A program made the translations under genes and the position numbers. Source: Zizania palustris (Eukaryota; Streptophyta; Magnoliopsida; Poales; Poaceae). Taken from it: 64,000 nt of DNA. The notes beneath the pieces were generated by a model. It searched no databases. It was given only the letters and a program-made list of their open reading frames with translations, and was not told where the DNA came from. The DNA is taken from assembly GCA_019279435.1 (NCBI GenBank), contig JAAALK010000082.1, positions 83,548,989 through 83,612,988 of the forward strand, given 5' to 3'. This document shows, piece by piece, positions 22,804 through 33,669 of this stretch (its first letter is position 1; every line of letters begins with the position of its first letter).

Positions 22804-25556
22804 TCAATAATCATGAGTGGGACCAAATGGTCCAATGCTAGGTTTAGAAAAAGTGTTGAACCAGTGTCGAGCCATCTGCGTGTATGTAGGAAAGCAAAAG
22901 AAATCATATGAGTTTGGACTGAAGCGCGGATCAAAGCGCGGTCCTCTGTTCTGCCTAAAATCACGGTCACGAGATCCAAAACCGTATACCAAACGATATG
23001 GAACTCTGCCAGAACGGAAACCACCCTCCGGAGCATGATCATAAAAACCGTCTCCACTACCACCACCTACATGACGTGGCCTGGCCTCTAGCCTCTCTCT
23101 ACGTCGAGGGACTCTCTGTCTACCACCCTGCTGGTAGAACTGCTCCTGCCCACCTCGAGCTCTCTCTACTGGCTCAACCCGCTTCCTCCTGAAGCAAAAC
23201 TCCTCAAGATGCCCGTCTCTCTGACAAAATTCACAGTGATAGGTAGGCTTCTTGGAATGTTGTTGTGGCTTAGGGTTCTTAGGCTTGGTGGTGTTGGATG
23301 AAGCATCTTTGGTGTGAGAGGGTCCAGGTAAAGAATCAAGAGAAGTGTGAAGAGTTTTAGGCTTTGGGACCCAGATTTGCTTCTTAGGTGGAGCTTTAGG
23401 TTGTTCTTCGAACACTCCATCCTTGGGCTGACTATCCTTAAGGGACTCAGTGGAGTGGGTCTTGGGATATCTCTGTTCGGGAGTCATCTTGCTCCACTCC
23501 ACTGCACGGCTAATGGCGCTCTCAAAATCAGCCTTAGTATATGTGTACCCTACCCCAAAACCATCCTGTCTCTTGAACTGCTGGATCATCATGCCGAGCT
23601 GTGGCTCTCTAGCACTAATCCAACTCAGGATTGAACGGAGGTAAAAGTTCTCGTTCTGAACATCAGCTAGCTCCTCTCTCAAAGAATCTAACACCTCCAC
23701 CTGAGACAAGCAGATCTCACACTCTTTATCAGCATCGACAGACTTCTCAGCTTTTACCTTGATCAACTCCATTCTAATGGACAGGCAGTTCTCACAAACA
23801 GTGGATGGAACTGACAAGGTATCAAGCTCTAGCTTAGTCTGCTCCAACTCACCTCTCACTCCAGCTAACTCGCTCAACTGCTCACCACTCTTGGCTCTCA
23901 GCTCAGCTATACTAGCTAAATGAGATGGGCAGTCAACACAAGGTGCGACGATAGTGGCATGAGCATCTTTTAGCTCCTGTTGAGCACTCTCAAGCTCAGT
24001 GGCCAATGCGTCTCTCTCATCTACTCTCTCTGTGTACCTAGACTTAACAGTCGTCAGGTCACACAACAGCACCTCACAGTTAGGGCACTCACCACTATCA
24101 CCCAAGCAAGGGGAAGAAGACAGACTCTCAATCTTGCCATGTGCTGTGGCAAGCTCACTCTCAAGCTCATCTATCCTCTTCTTAGCCCCTCTAAGCAGTT
24201 TCTCCCTATACTTCAACTCCTGACGGTTCTGTTCTAATAAATTAACAACCTCTTGTTCATAGGATGATACCTTCTCATCATCGTCGTCGTCGGAGTCGTC
24301 GGAGGAGTCCTTCTCTTTCTTCTCCCCAAGAGCCATTGAGCAGAAACTCTTGTGGGGTCTTCGGCTGTGAAGTGAGCGACTCTTCGGCTTGTCCCCGAAG
24401 CCCATGAAACAGAGGCCGCCGGATTGTCCCTGTCCTTCCCCTTCCTGATCACGATCTCTTCATCACTTGAACTTGAAGACGAGGAGGAGGACGAGGACCT
24501 CTTGGAGTATCTTTTCTCCATCTCGGCGAAAAAGGTCTTGTCTCGCTTCTTGTTCTCACGCTTGTAATCCTTTAGAGCCTTTCGAAAAAATCTTGTCTTG
24601 GGCTTGCCATTTGTGGAATTGTCATACTTGCCGGAGTTGTAGGAGTTGCCGCCAGTTCCCTTCTTGTGATTCTTCTGCTTGGGGCAGTCGACAATGAAAT
24701 GACCTGGGTCACCACACTCAAAGCACCCGGATTTTGTACCGTGTCTCTTAAACATTCTCTTATCATAGACACGTCGCACCCGGTTGTTAAACAGGCACAG
24801 ATCATCATCTCCTAGAGTATCACGTTGTTCCTCGGAGATAGACATCAAGGAAAAGGCAGTACAACTCATGGCATTAGGATCAGCCGACGGTGTCGCAAGC
24901 GCCAGAGTCTTTGAGCCAGAATTAGTGAGATTTGATCTCAACTGAATATCGATCTCTGAGGCCTTGAGCTTACTAAAAAGCTCTGCGACGGTCAAGGTAT
25001 CATAAGATGCGCTCTCAACAATAGAGGAAACCTTGATCTCCCAGATCTTAGGGTCCAAGGTATGGAGTACCTTAAGCGCCTGTTCATGATCCGAGACCAG
25101 CTGATCACGCTCGGCCTTGTTAACACGAAGCTTGTTAATGATCGATTGAAAACGACCAAACAAAGCCTCAACAGTCTCACCCGGCTTTTGTGAAAAATTT
25201 TCATACTCACGCCGGTAGGTCTGGTAGAGCCTAGCCTTGACCTAAGCCGTCCCCTCATGATGTGCCTGGAGAGTAGCCCAGATCTGACGAGCAGTGGTGA
25301 GATGGCTAACATGCTCAAACTCACTAGGACCTAGACCAGAAAATAAAATATTCACCGCCTTACTATTATTTTGATGCTGGGTAATTACATTTTCAGCAGT
25401 ATCCGCAGCAATAGTCGTTATCGTGAAATAAGGATGAACACAAATCTCCCATATGTCCGAGCTCTGGCTCATAAGGTATGCTCGCATGCGAGTCTTCCAA
25501 TAAGTGTAGCCAAAAGCTTCTAGGGATGGGATTTTACCATAAGACGTCATGGTCAC
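22804..25556 (-). pseudogene. Sirevirus-type Gag of E, nearly intact
   Basis: Gag forms the virus-like particle and packages element RNA. The start is the minus ATG at 25556 (MTMTSYGKIPSLEAFGYTYW). A TAG at 25244-25242 replaces a CAG kept in G. A conserved Gag core (SVEALFGRF-like, LHTLDPKIWEIKVSSI) follows, then the first CCHC knuckle CFECGDPGHFIVDC (~24725), basic and Ser-rich stretches, and a 1-bp deletion at ~24415. The second frame (24405-22804, 533 codons) has a coiled coil with CxxC pairs at residues 107, 156, 204 and 229, a second knuckle CEFCQRDGHLEEFC and an Arg/Gly-rich end. Total length near 915 residues is very long for Copia Gag but usual for Sireviruses. It ends PTHDY-stop, with no pol after it. 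Confidence 0.9.
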
Positions 25557-25602
25557 TACCTAGGTTTTGAATCCGTTAAGATATTTAGAAAAACCTAACC
25601 TT

Positions 25603-25614
25603 GCTCTGATACCA
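25603..25614 (-). other. Primer-binding site of E (initiator methionine tRNA)
   Basis: On the minus strand TGGTATCAGAGC lies two bases inside the 5' LTR. It is the standard complement of the initiator Met-tRNA 3' end and is shared with C and F. Confidence 0.9.
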
Positions 25615-25616
25615 CT

Positions 25617-27223
25617 TGTAGGACCGAAAGTAGCGACCAGAAGGGGGTGAATGGGCGCCTAAAAATTTCTTGCTAAACTATGTTTCAGACCCAACACCCA
25701 AACGAGCTGACCCAGACAAATAATATTGGCAAAGCAAAACACTGGAATTAAAAATTGTCTAGCCTAAAAATGATCGGTATCTTAATCTAAAAGATATTAA
25801 AGATAAACTAAATAAAAATACTATAATAATTAAAAACACCTAGATAAATCACGATATATTTATATTTCAGTCTAGGAATACAAAATTAATCAAATGAATA
25901 AGATATGCATAATCAAAAATTAATTCAGAAATAGACCGAAATAAATGACTGCGACTAATAAATGTTTCTTTTCTTTTTACATGAACAAATTAAACAAATA
26001 TATTTAAATAATACGAGATAAAAATTTTACAGATAAAATTTACTATGAATTTATTAATTTCAGGCTAATTAAAACAGATAATTATCTCTAAAACTGATCT
26101 ACTAAAAAATAGGAGATTTAAAAAACTAACCTGCGTTCGTCGTTTGCCGTGCGGCTACCTGCGCAAAAGAAATTTTCTGCTTAAGCCTTTTTACCTGGCA
26201 CGCGCAGTGTTGTGCCTTCTTTCCACGCCTTGGGAACCGTGCACTATACACATGCATGAAGAAACAAGCTGCTGCCTAGTTTGCAAACGCTGTGGATCCT
26301 ATCCTGAACCCTGACACCCTGGCTATGATGCCCAGGAGCTGCACATCTACGGTAGCAAGTAAAAGCCTTCGCAGGAAAAAAACAACCAAGCAGCAAAAGA
26401 TTCGATCTGCGTTGGAAACGTCATGGAAAATCGTGCGTCGTCCCGCCGTGGAGGCTGCTGCCATAGCCACCAACAGGAAACGCAAGGCTGCCGCCAGTGG
26501 GTCCCATGCCTTTTCCTGGGCAAAAACTTCGCATGGCCACCGTAGAGAGAGATTGCAATTTCGTCAGAAAACGGAGGAAAAACACAGTGGGAAAATCACC
26601 GGGGAAAGAGATTGTGGCGACGAAAATAAAATTGGACTGTAGATTCATCCGAGGGAAAAACAAAATAGTCATCTATCCCCAAAGGGATAGGGGCCTATTT
26701 ATAGGCAAATCCTAATACATGAAAAGACTACTTTACCCTCGGGTAAAATAAACTGACTCTAAAATAAATTCCGAAAATTTCTAAAATATTCTTAGAAAAA
26801 ATTAACTGACTCGAATAAAATATTCTAAACTTAAAAACTAAATATTAATATCCTAAAAACGAATTAAACATAGATTGTCAGTTTTACGCCGAAATTGACA
26901 AAGCGTCCACCGTCTTCGCACCGGGTACCCAGATTGGGCCGACCCGACCCCCCGGCTTCCTCAGCCTGGCAATCGCTCGCCGCCCGTGTACCTGAGTCAA
27001 ACCTAGTCAACAGACCGGTGGATCCTTTGCCGCTCCTAGCCATGTACCCGGATTGGGCCAGCCCGACTCCGCGGCTCCTCTGCCCGGCCGTCGCTCACTG
27101 CCCGTGTACCTGAGTCACGTGCGCCTCAGACTCAGCAGGTCTTCATCTCTCCCTTTGACTTTCGTTGACAATCACTCATCACATCTGGAATATCAAAACC
27201 ATATAATTCAACATGGTTTCTCA
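25617..27223 (-). repeat. 5' LTR of E
   Basis: The LTR is 1607 bp and closely matches 19837-21443. TATAAATA on the minus strand is at 26696-26703. It is bounded by the PBS on the left and the GAGGG target duplication on the right. Confidence 0.9.
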
Positions 27224-28169
27224 GAGGGAAGGGAAGAGAAAGAAGGGGAAAAGGAAAAGGGGGAAAGAGAAAAAGGGAAAAAGGAAAGAAAAGAAAAGGA
27301 AAGTAGGAAAAAATATGAAAATATTTTTTTTTCTGAAAATTAAAATTTGGATTTTTAATAAAAAGTGAAATTTTTTTGAAAAGTTTGAAATTTAAAATAA
27401 ATTTAGAAATTTTGGATTTCAAAGAAATAGTGCACGAATAAACGATGGTTTGCAAAATAAATAAATTTTGTATTCACGTCGAAATTATAAATTCCGAACA
27501 TGAACACCAAACCAAGGTTTTTAATTCATTTTTGGGAATATAAAAATAATTTTTAAAGTGATTTTTAATGGAATTTAAACACACAGTTAAAATGGGATTT
27601 TAATTTCGCAACCGAAAATAGAACGTTGATTCCTCCGGATTTTTGATTGGGAAAAGATATAGATAGTCATAAATTATGATTCAAATTATATTGGAAAGAG
27701 AGTGATTTAATTACTTTTTTATTAAAGTTATTCATTGAAATATTATGGATTACTATCCTTAATAAAAACCTAAATTTATTTGAGGCGGGAGAAATTTACT
27801 TGAAATTTCTCTAGACGAATTTTATTTGGTCTTATATTATTTTTAATTGAAATGATTTATCATATATTTTGTTCACACAACATTCTTGTTGAAATATATT
27901 TTATTAATTAGTGCTATTGTTTTACGATGAAATGATATTGATTATATTTAATTCCTTTGCGCTAAAAATTCCGGAAAATTTTTGGTACACAATTTAAGGC
28001 TAGGTGATTTTTGGGAAAAAATACACTAGCTGCGATTTATTTTTAAATGAAATTTTAAGCTTGTATTTTAGCTTTCTTATTTATCGATTTACACTAAATC
28101 ATTTTCTTGAAATTCATTATTAATTACTTTATTTTATTTTTAACGCCTAATGAAAATCAGGACGTTACA

Positions 28170-28810
28170 ATTCTAACCCCCTTAACAAGAATCTCGTCCC
28201 GATATTCGGAAAGGCTAGTAATAGAAGGTTAAGGATAGGCTTCAACGTTTCTCGGATTAATTCTTGAAACTGATGGCTTCAAGACTACATCTTCGGGATT
28301 GGGCTTGACTTAGTTAGGGCTTTCTTGACAATGTTTCTTGACTTTATGGTTGGAGTTGATCTTGTAGAATGGCGACGAATGAATCATGTTGAGTTGAAGC
28401 TTGAAGTAGATTCTCTCCTTCAGGTTGGGACTATGATCTAATAGGTATATGGGGAAGAGGGAACTGAATAATTGGAAAGAGTGAGATCAGATCTATAGAT
28501 AGGACCTTAACCAACTTTATTACTGATGTGATGTATGTATTGATCAATCATTATACCTCAAGCAAACAACCTAGTATGATTACATCACAAGAGACGATGT
28601 AAACCATACGCTATAAAAAATCAAGCAATTCGTTCAGAAACTAACGATATCTCGGGGCTTCTACACTTGAAATTCTCCTCGAACGATGCTAAGGGATGCT
28701 TCTTGGCTCGTCGTCTTTGATCCAATTGCCTTGGCTTTGACGGTGAAGAAAGGGAGATCCTTGTCTATAGAGTCCTTAAACGAATCCCTCGTGCTCGCGA
28801 GAATAGGTGA
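28170..28810 (-). other. C interior remnant, 3' side
   Basis: It begins with the complement of a polypurine tract (around 28174-28185) followed by a motif (AAGAATCTCGTCCCG) often seen next to gypsy LTRs in this orientation. No convincing gene: short frames show no gag, RT or integrase motif. It ends with the duplicated target GGTGA (28806-28810) at the D insertion. Confidence 0.6.
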
Positions 28811-29305
28811 TGTTGGGGGAAAATATTCCATCTTCGGGATTATTGCAGTAACAAGACAAAGGCTTGTGATTAAGTCAAAGATTTCCAGCATGTATCTCCA
28901 GGGATGCATTGAATCAAGTTCGAAGTATGATGACGGACTATAGTTCGGAGTATATCTTCGAACTTGGACTCTTCCGAGAGCTTCTTTGCCAGCTAAGATA
29001 GAAGACTTATCTTCTTTCTCATTAGATTAGTCTTTTACCATTTTAGCCCTATTAAGGGTACCGAATAGTTTCCACTATGTCGGTTGTAATAGAGGGGTAA
29101 AAAGGTCTTTTCCTTAATGTTTGGGCCTATAAATACCCCCCGTTTTACCCTGTAATACGGACCGGATACAAGTTATTCAATACACACTTTCGAACTATTT
29201 CAAGCTATTATCCTTTCGGAGGCTTGGAATAGTTTACTTCGCAAACACTTCGTTTGTTAGTTTCTAATCTTCAGAAACCTGTTAGCGTAATCTTTTACGC
29301 CAACA
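28811..29305 (+). repeat. 5' LTR of D
   Basis: The LTR is 495 bp with TATAAATA at 29128-29135. It differs from the 3' LTR by only about a dozen substitutions by eye. Confidence 0.92.
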
Positions 29306-29307
29306 GT

Positions 29308-29333
29308 TGGCGCCGTCCATGGGGATTGAACCC
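29308..29333 (+). other. Primer-binding site of D (tRNA-Asp type)
   Basis: TGGCGCCGTC, then GGGGAT and GAACCC a base later, match the complement of plant tRNA-Asp 3' sequence except for four central bases and one further mismatch. It starts two bases after the LTR. Confidence 0.7.
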
Positions 29334-29339
29334 ACGACC

Positions 29340-32300
29340 ACGTCCTTTACAAGGTTTTGCAGGACCCCCTCTTGATGCCCTCGGCGAAATTAGCCTGGAA
29401 GTTTGTTTCGGAGAGGGGCCACTGGCCAGGACAGAGGAAGTGATCTTCGATGTTGTGGATGCTCCATATGCATATAATGTCATCTTCGGAAGAGGCATGT
29501 ATGAAGATGCCCACACAAGCGGGAGTGCTCACTGTTTTCGGAGATCAGGCCATTGCGCGAAGAGCGGAGTATGGTCATGGCCCTCCTCTTGACCCAAGAC
29601 AGGTGAACAGTGTGCAGGATAATCCGGAAAATTTTTCTGCTCCTAGCGAATCTTCAAAGAAATCCTTCCAAAGACCAAGTCCCGAAGGAGAGATTGCAAC
29701 GAAAGTTATTGTCAAAGATGGCAAGGAATATTCATTTCAATTTGGTAAAGACTTGTCTCTAGAAGTTGCTACCTCCTTAGAGAAAATAGTTGAGGAGAAT
29801 TTAGATGTCTTTGCTTGGTCTGATGAAGACATCACCGGAGTCAGTCGGGACATTATTGAACACAGTCTACTTGTGAACCCGAAGGCTCGGCCTGTTCAGC
29901 AAGGACTCCGGAAGTTGTCTACGGAGAGAGCTATGCTTGCTAAAGACGAAGTTGAAAAGTTGCTGAAGCGTGGGATTATCAGAGAAGTGGCTCATACGGA
30001 GTGGTTAGCCATGCCAGTCTTCGTTAGGAAGAAATTTTCCGGGAAGTGGCGCATGTGTATTGATTTTACATCCCTGAATAAAGCATGCCCCTGCGACCCC
30101 TACCCCATGCCCCGAATTGATCAATTGGTCGACTCCACCGCCAGTTCAGAGTTATTAAGCTTCCTCGACGCGTACTCCAGCTATCATCAAATCTGGTTAA
30201 AGCGGGACGATGAAATCAAGACAAGCTTCGTAACTCCTTCAGGAGTCTTTTGTTATGTAAGAATGCCCTTTGGCTTAAGAAATGCCGGGGCTACTTTTTC
30301 GAGGTTAATTGCTAAGGCTCTAGGTCATCAATTAGGTCGTAATGTAGAGGCCTATATGGATGATATTGTAATAAAGAGTGCTTTAAAGCACCAACATAGC
30401 CTAGACTTAGCATAAACATTCAATAGCCTTCGGGCATGTGGGATCCGTCTCAACCCCAAAAAATGTATCTTCGGGGCGCAGGCTGGAAAATTGTTAGGGT
30501 ATCTAGTTTCAAGCAGAGGGATCGAAGCTAGCCCCACTCAGATAACTGCGTTGCAGAGGATGGCTCCCCCGGAGAATTTAAAGCAACTGCAAAAGCTGAC
30601 CGGTCGTCTTGCAGCACTTAGCAGATTCCTGACAAGGTCTGCGGAGAGAAGTTTGCCCATTTTCAAAGCATTGAAAGGGTCCGAAGATTTTGCATGGACA
30701 CCGGAGTGTCAAAAGAGCTTCGAAGATATTAAAAATTATCTCAGTAACCTTGCTACACTCACGGTGCATGTTGCGGACGAAACCCTACTCCTCTACCTTG
30801 CAGCTACTAGCTCTGCTGTCAGTGCAGTCCTTGTCAGAGAGGTTGATTTCAACGGGAAGTTGGTACAGAATCTAGTTTATTTTCTGTCTGAAGCATTGTC
30901 CGGAGCAAAAACAAGATATTCCGAGCTTGAGAAATTCACTTATGCTCTGATAATGGCTTCGAGAAAGCTAAGGCATTATTTCTTGGCACATAATGTAATT
31001 GTACGAACTTCGTATCCTTTGGGAGATATGCTCCGAAGTAAGGATTCCACTCGAAGAATTGGGAAGTGGGCTGTTGAGTTAGCACCCTTCGGCATATCTT
31101 TTGTGACAAGAACAACAATTAAGTCGCAAGTGTTGGCGGACTTCGTGGCAGAGTGGACTCCCCCTGCAGCATGGGCTCCGGAGAAGCCAAGTGAAGGGAT
31201 TTGGACTATTTACTCTGATGGATCTTATCAAGCATCTGGAGCAAGTGTCGGAGTTGTGATAATTTCGCCTTCAGGGCAAAAGGCAATGTACTCCGCAAGA
31301 CTCAACTTTAAGTCTACCAATAATACGGCGGAGTATGAGGGAATTTTGTTGGGACTTCGAAAGGCACGTGCTCTAGGGGCTACAAGAATTGTTATTAAAA
31401 CAGATTCTCAGATTGTAGCAGGGCACGTAGACAAGAGTTTCCAAGTTCGACACCCACAGCTTGCAAAGTACTTGGAAGAAATCCGAAAGATCGAAGCAGC
31501 ATTTAAAGGGATTTCCATTCGAAGTATACCTAGAGCAGAAAATATGCAAGCTGACATCTTAGCAAAAGCTGCAGCCGGAGCTATGGACATACCCGAAGAA
31601 GCTTTTTATGAAGAACTCAGCACACCTTCAGTGCCACAAATTCTTGCTGCGGAAGTCCTCTGCATTCCAAGTACAGATTGGCGAAGTTCAATCATGGAAT
31701 TATTGCAAGGAGAAGCGAATATGTCCGAAGGGCCACAACTTTCGAGGTTAAAGCTTAGAACTCGGAATTATCACATAATCAACGGTATTTTATACAATGC
31801 CGGAGTATGTTCACCTATGCTCCGATGTATATCTCAAGCCAAAGGTCAAGAAATTCTTCGAGAAATTCATGAAGGACTTTGCGGTATCCATCTGGCCCCT
31901 CGAGCTTTAGCAGGAAAAACACTTCACCAAGGGCTTTATTGGCCCACAGTAGTAGCTGATGCGAAGAGCTTGGTCCGCACTTGCCAAGGATGTCAGTGGA
32001 TGGGACGAAGAAGTCATCGCCCACCAACAGCTCTTCAAGTCATTGCCCAGTATGTCCCATGGCCAGATGGGGCATGGATCTTATTGGCCCTTCCCAGCAG
32101 CAAAAGGAAATTTGAAGTTCGCAGTGGTAGCAATTGAATACTTTTCGAAGTGGGTCGAAGCAGAGCCCCTAACAGCTATCACTTCGAATAATGTTCAGAA
32201 ATTTTTCTGGAAGAATATCATTTGCCGGTTCGGAGTGCCTCGGCAGCTGACAGTGGATAATGGAACACAGTTTGATGCAGAACCCTTCAGGAAATTCTGT

Positions 32301-32888
32301 GAAGACCTAGGCATTCAACTATGTTTTGCTGCAGTAAGACATCCTCAATCTAATGGAGCTGTTGAAAGAGCCAATGGTAATATCTTGTCAGGGCTGAATC
32401 GAAGAATAGTGGGATTGGCAAAAGGATTGTGGACTGAAGAGCTCCCAAAGATCCTATGGTCCATCCAGACAACTCAGACAAGGTCTACCGGCTTCACTCC
32501 TTTCAGGCTATTATTCGGAGATGAAGCTATGACACCAACAGAGCTCAAAGGAGGATCACTTCACAGCACTGAACCGGAAATGGAAGGAGAAAGACAAGCT
32601 TTGCTGGATTTAACAGAGGAGACAAGACTTCGAGCTGTGGCAAATTTGTCAAAGTATCAGCAGCAGATGAAGACTTGGTTAGACCCGAAGGTCAAGATTA
32701 ATGAACTTAGGCCGGGTCATCTCGTTTTGCGAAGTATCATAGCACCAGGAAAATTAGGAAATAAGTGGGAAGGTCCATATTTAATTGTTCGCTCAGGGCG
32801 TCCTGGTTCTTTTAAGTTAGCTAATTTGGAAGGTGAAGAGTTAGCGCATACATGGCATGCGGAGCACTTAAAGCGATACTTCGCATAG
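29340..32888 (+). pseudogene. Pol polyprotein of D: protease remnant, RT, RNase H x2, integrase
   Basis: The protease remnant (PLDALGEISLEVCFGEG, FDVVDAPYAYNVIFGR) is at ~29360-29490, frameshifted against the next frame (29450 on). The RT has WRMCIDFTSLNKACP and the catalytic YMDD at 30353-30364. A TAA at 30413-30415 interrupts, then the same frame continues to 32137. The RT-linked RNase H (YSELEKFTYALIMASRKLRHYF) is followed by a second RNase H (IYSDGSYQASGASVGVVI, NNTAEYEGILLGL, IKTDSQ). Integrase has a zinc-binding segment (CQGC near 31990), a core with VDNGTQFD and a SNGAVERAN glutamate, and a C-terminal GPYLI region ending at 32888. One or two frameshifts near 32060-32100 separate the zinc finger from the core. 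Not translatable as it stands. Confidence 0.92.
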
Positions 32889-33090
32889 GGGCTCCTTGTA
32901 ATCATTTGTAAACACTTCCGGAATTAATAAAGCATATGGTTCAGATAATGCCTACCCCTACTTCCCACTTCCGAGTGGACGCACTGGAATAGCGGAGTTG
33001 ACCGAGAGGGAAGTGTCATTAATTTGAATCATATTTTCGGACTTCGGACCATTGGTCCGAAGTTTCCGATGTGGTTGGCTGACATAATCT

Positions 33091-33325
33091 GGAGTCCAAG
33101 CCACCGGCTTGTAGGCATACGTAAAAGAGCCTGAGACCACACGATGCGGAGTCCAAGCCACCAGCTGGTAGAGATCCGTAAAAGAGTCCAAGGAGACCAA
33201 ATGATGCGGAGTCCAAGCCACTGGCTTGTAGGCATCCGTAAAAAGAGTCCAAAGAGACCACTGCAAACTCCAAACTACTAGTTTGACAGAATTCGCAAAA
33301 AGAGCCGAAGGAGGCCAAAACAAAA
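33091..33325 (+). repeat. Tandem ~58-bp repeats between pol and the antisense gene of D
   Basis: Units starting GGAGTCCAAGCCAC occur at 33091, 33148 and 33208, with a diverged fourth near 33267; periods are 57-60 bp. The surrounding stretch 32889-33669 contains no gene. It separates the convergent ends of pol (plus) and the antisense gene (minus), where both would need transcript ends. Confidence 0.8.
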
Positions 33326-33669
33326 CAGAGTTTGAGCCATGAGCTTCGAATGTCTGTTTAAAAAGTCCAAAGTGACAAATCATTTAGGACACTAAAGTGT
33401 CAGGAAAGTTGTCCAAAGTGATTTCTTTCAAAACATAAGGTACTAAGTTACCAATCTTCAGACTCCAAATAGTCGAAGACATTTTATAAGATTTTAATCA
33501 ATTTTTAAATTTCTGAGGGGCTCCGAACCCCCAAAATTGTACTCCTAAGTTTTTCTTTGCGCCTAACCATCTTTGAATACAGTTCGAAGTTTCTTACGCC
33601 CAAAGAGGGGCTAGTAAATAGGGAGACAATTTTAAATCGATATTTATTATTCGAACAAATATGATTACA

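Larger units (their letters stand above)
19837..27223 (-). mobile_element. Element E: gag-only Sirevirus-type Copia element
   Basis: E is reverse-oriented, 7387 bp, with two LTRs of exactly 1607 bp and target duplication GAGGG (19832-19836, 27224-27228). On the minus strand it has a methionine-tRNA PBS, a long gag (25556-22804), a non-coding 3' region with several polypurine tracts, and the 3' LTR. Compared with F it lacks protease, integrase, RT and RNase H: the gag stop is followed within ~40 bp by sequence matching the last codons and 3' flank of F pol. It is therefore an internal-deletion derivative that still carries LTRs, PBS, PPT and gag. Confidence 0.9.
16532..28169 (-). repeat. 3' LTR of C (about 4.2 kb, interrupted by E)
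   Basis: Without E and its 5-bp duplication the LTR is about 4246 bp. Bases 16532-~17440 match the 5' LTR (38461-~39350), and 28090-28169 match 39350-39423. The middle part exists only here. The stretch 17440-19836 is AT-rich with no gene, changing to a GA-rich tract at ~19440. After E (27229-28089) it is AT-rich without a gene. The complement of the polypurine tract follows at 28170-28185. Confidence 0.8.

Noticed and set aside
22764..25324. Overlapping frames antisense or out of phase to gag in E, F, G and H
   Set aside because: They shadow the gag coding sequence, differ in length between copies and lack family similarity.
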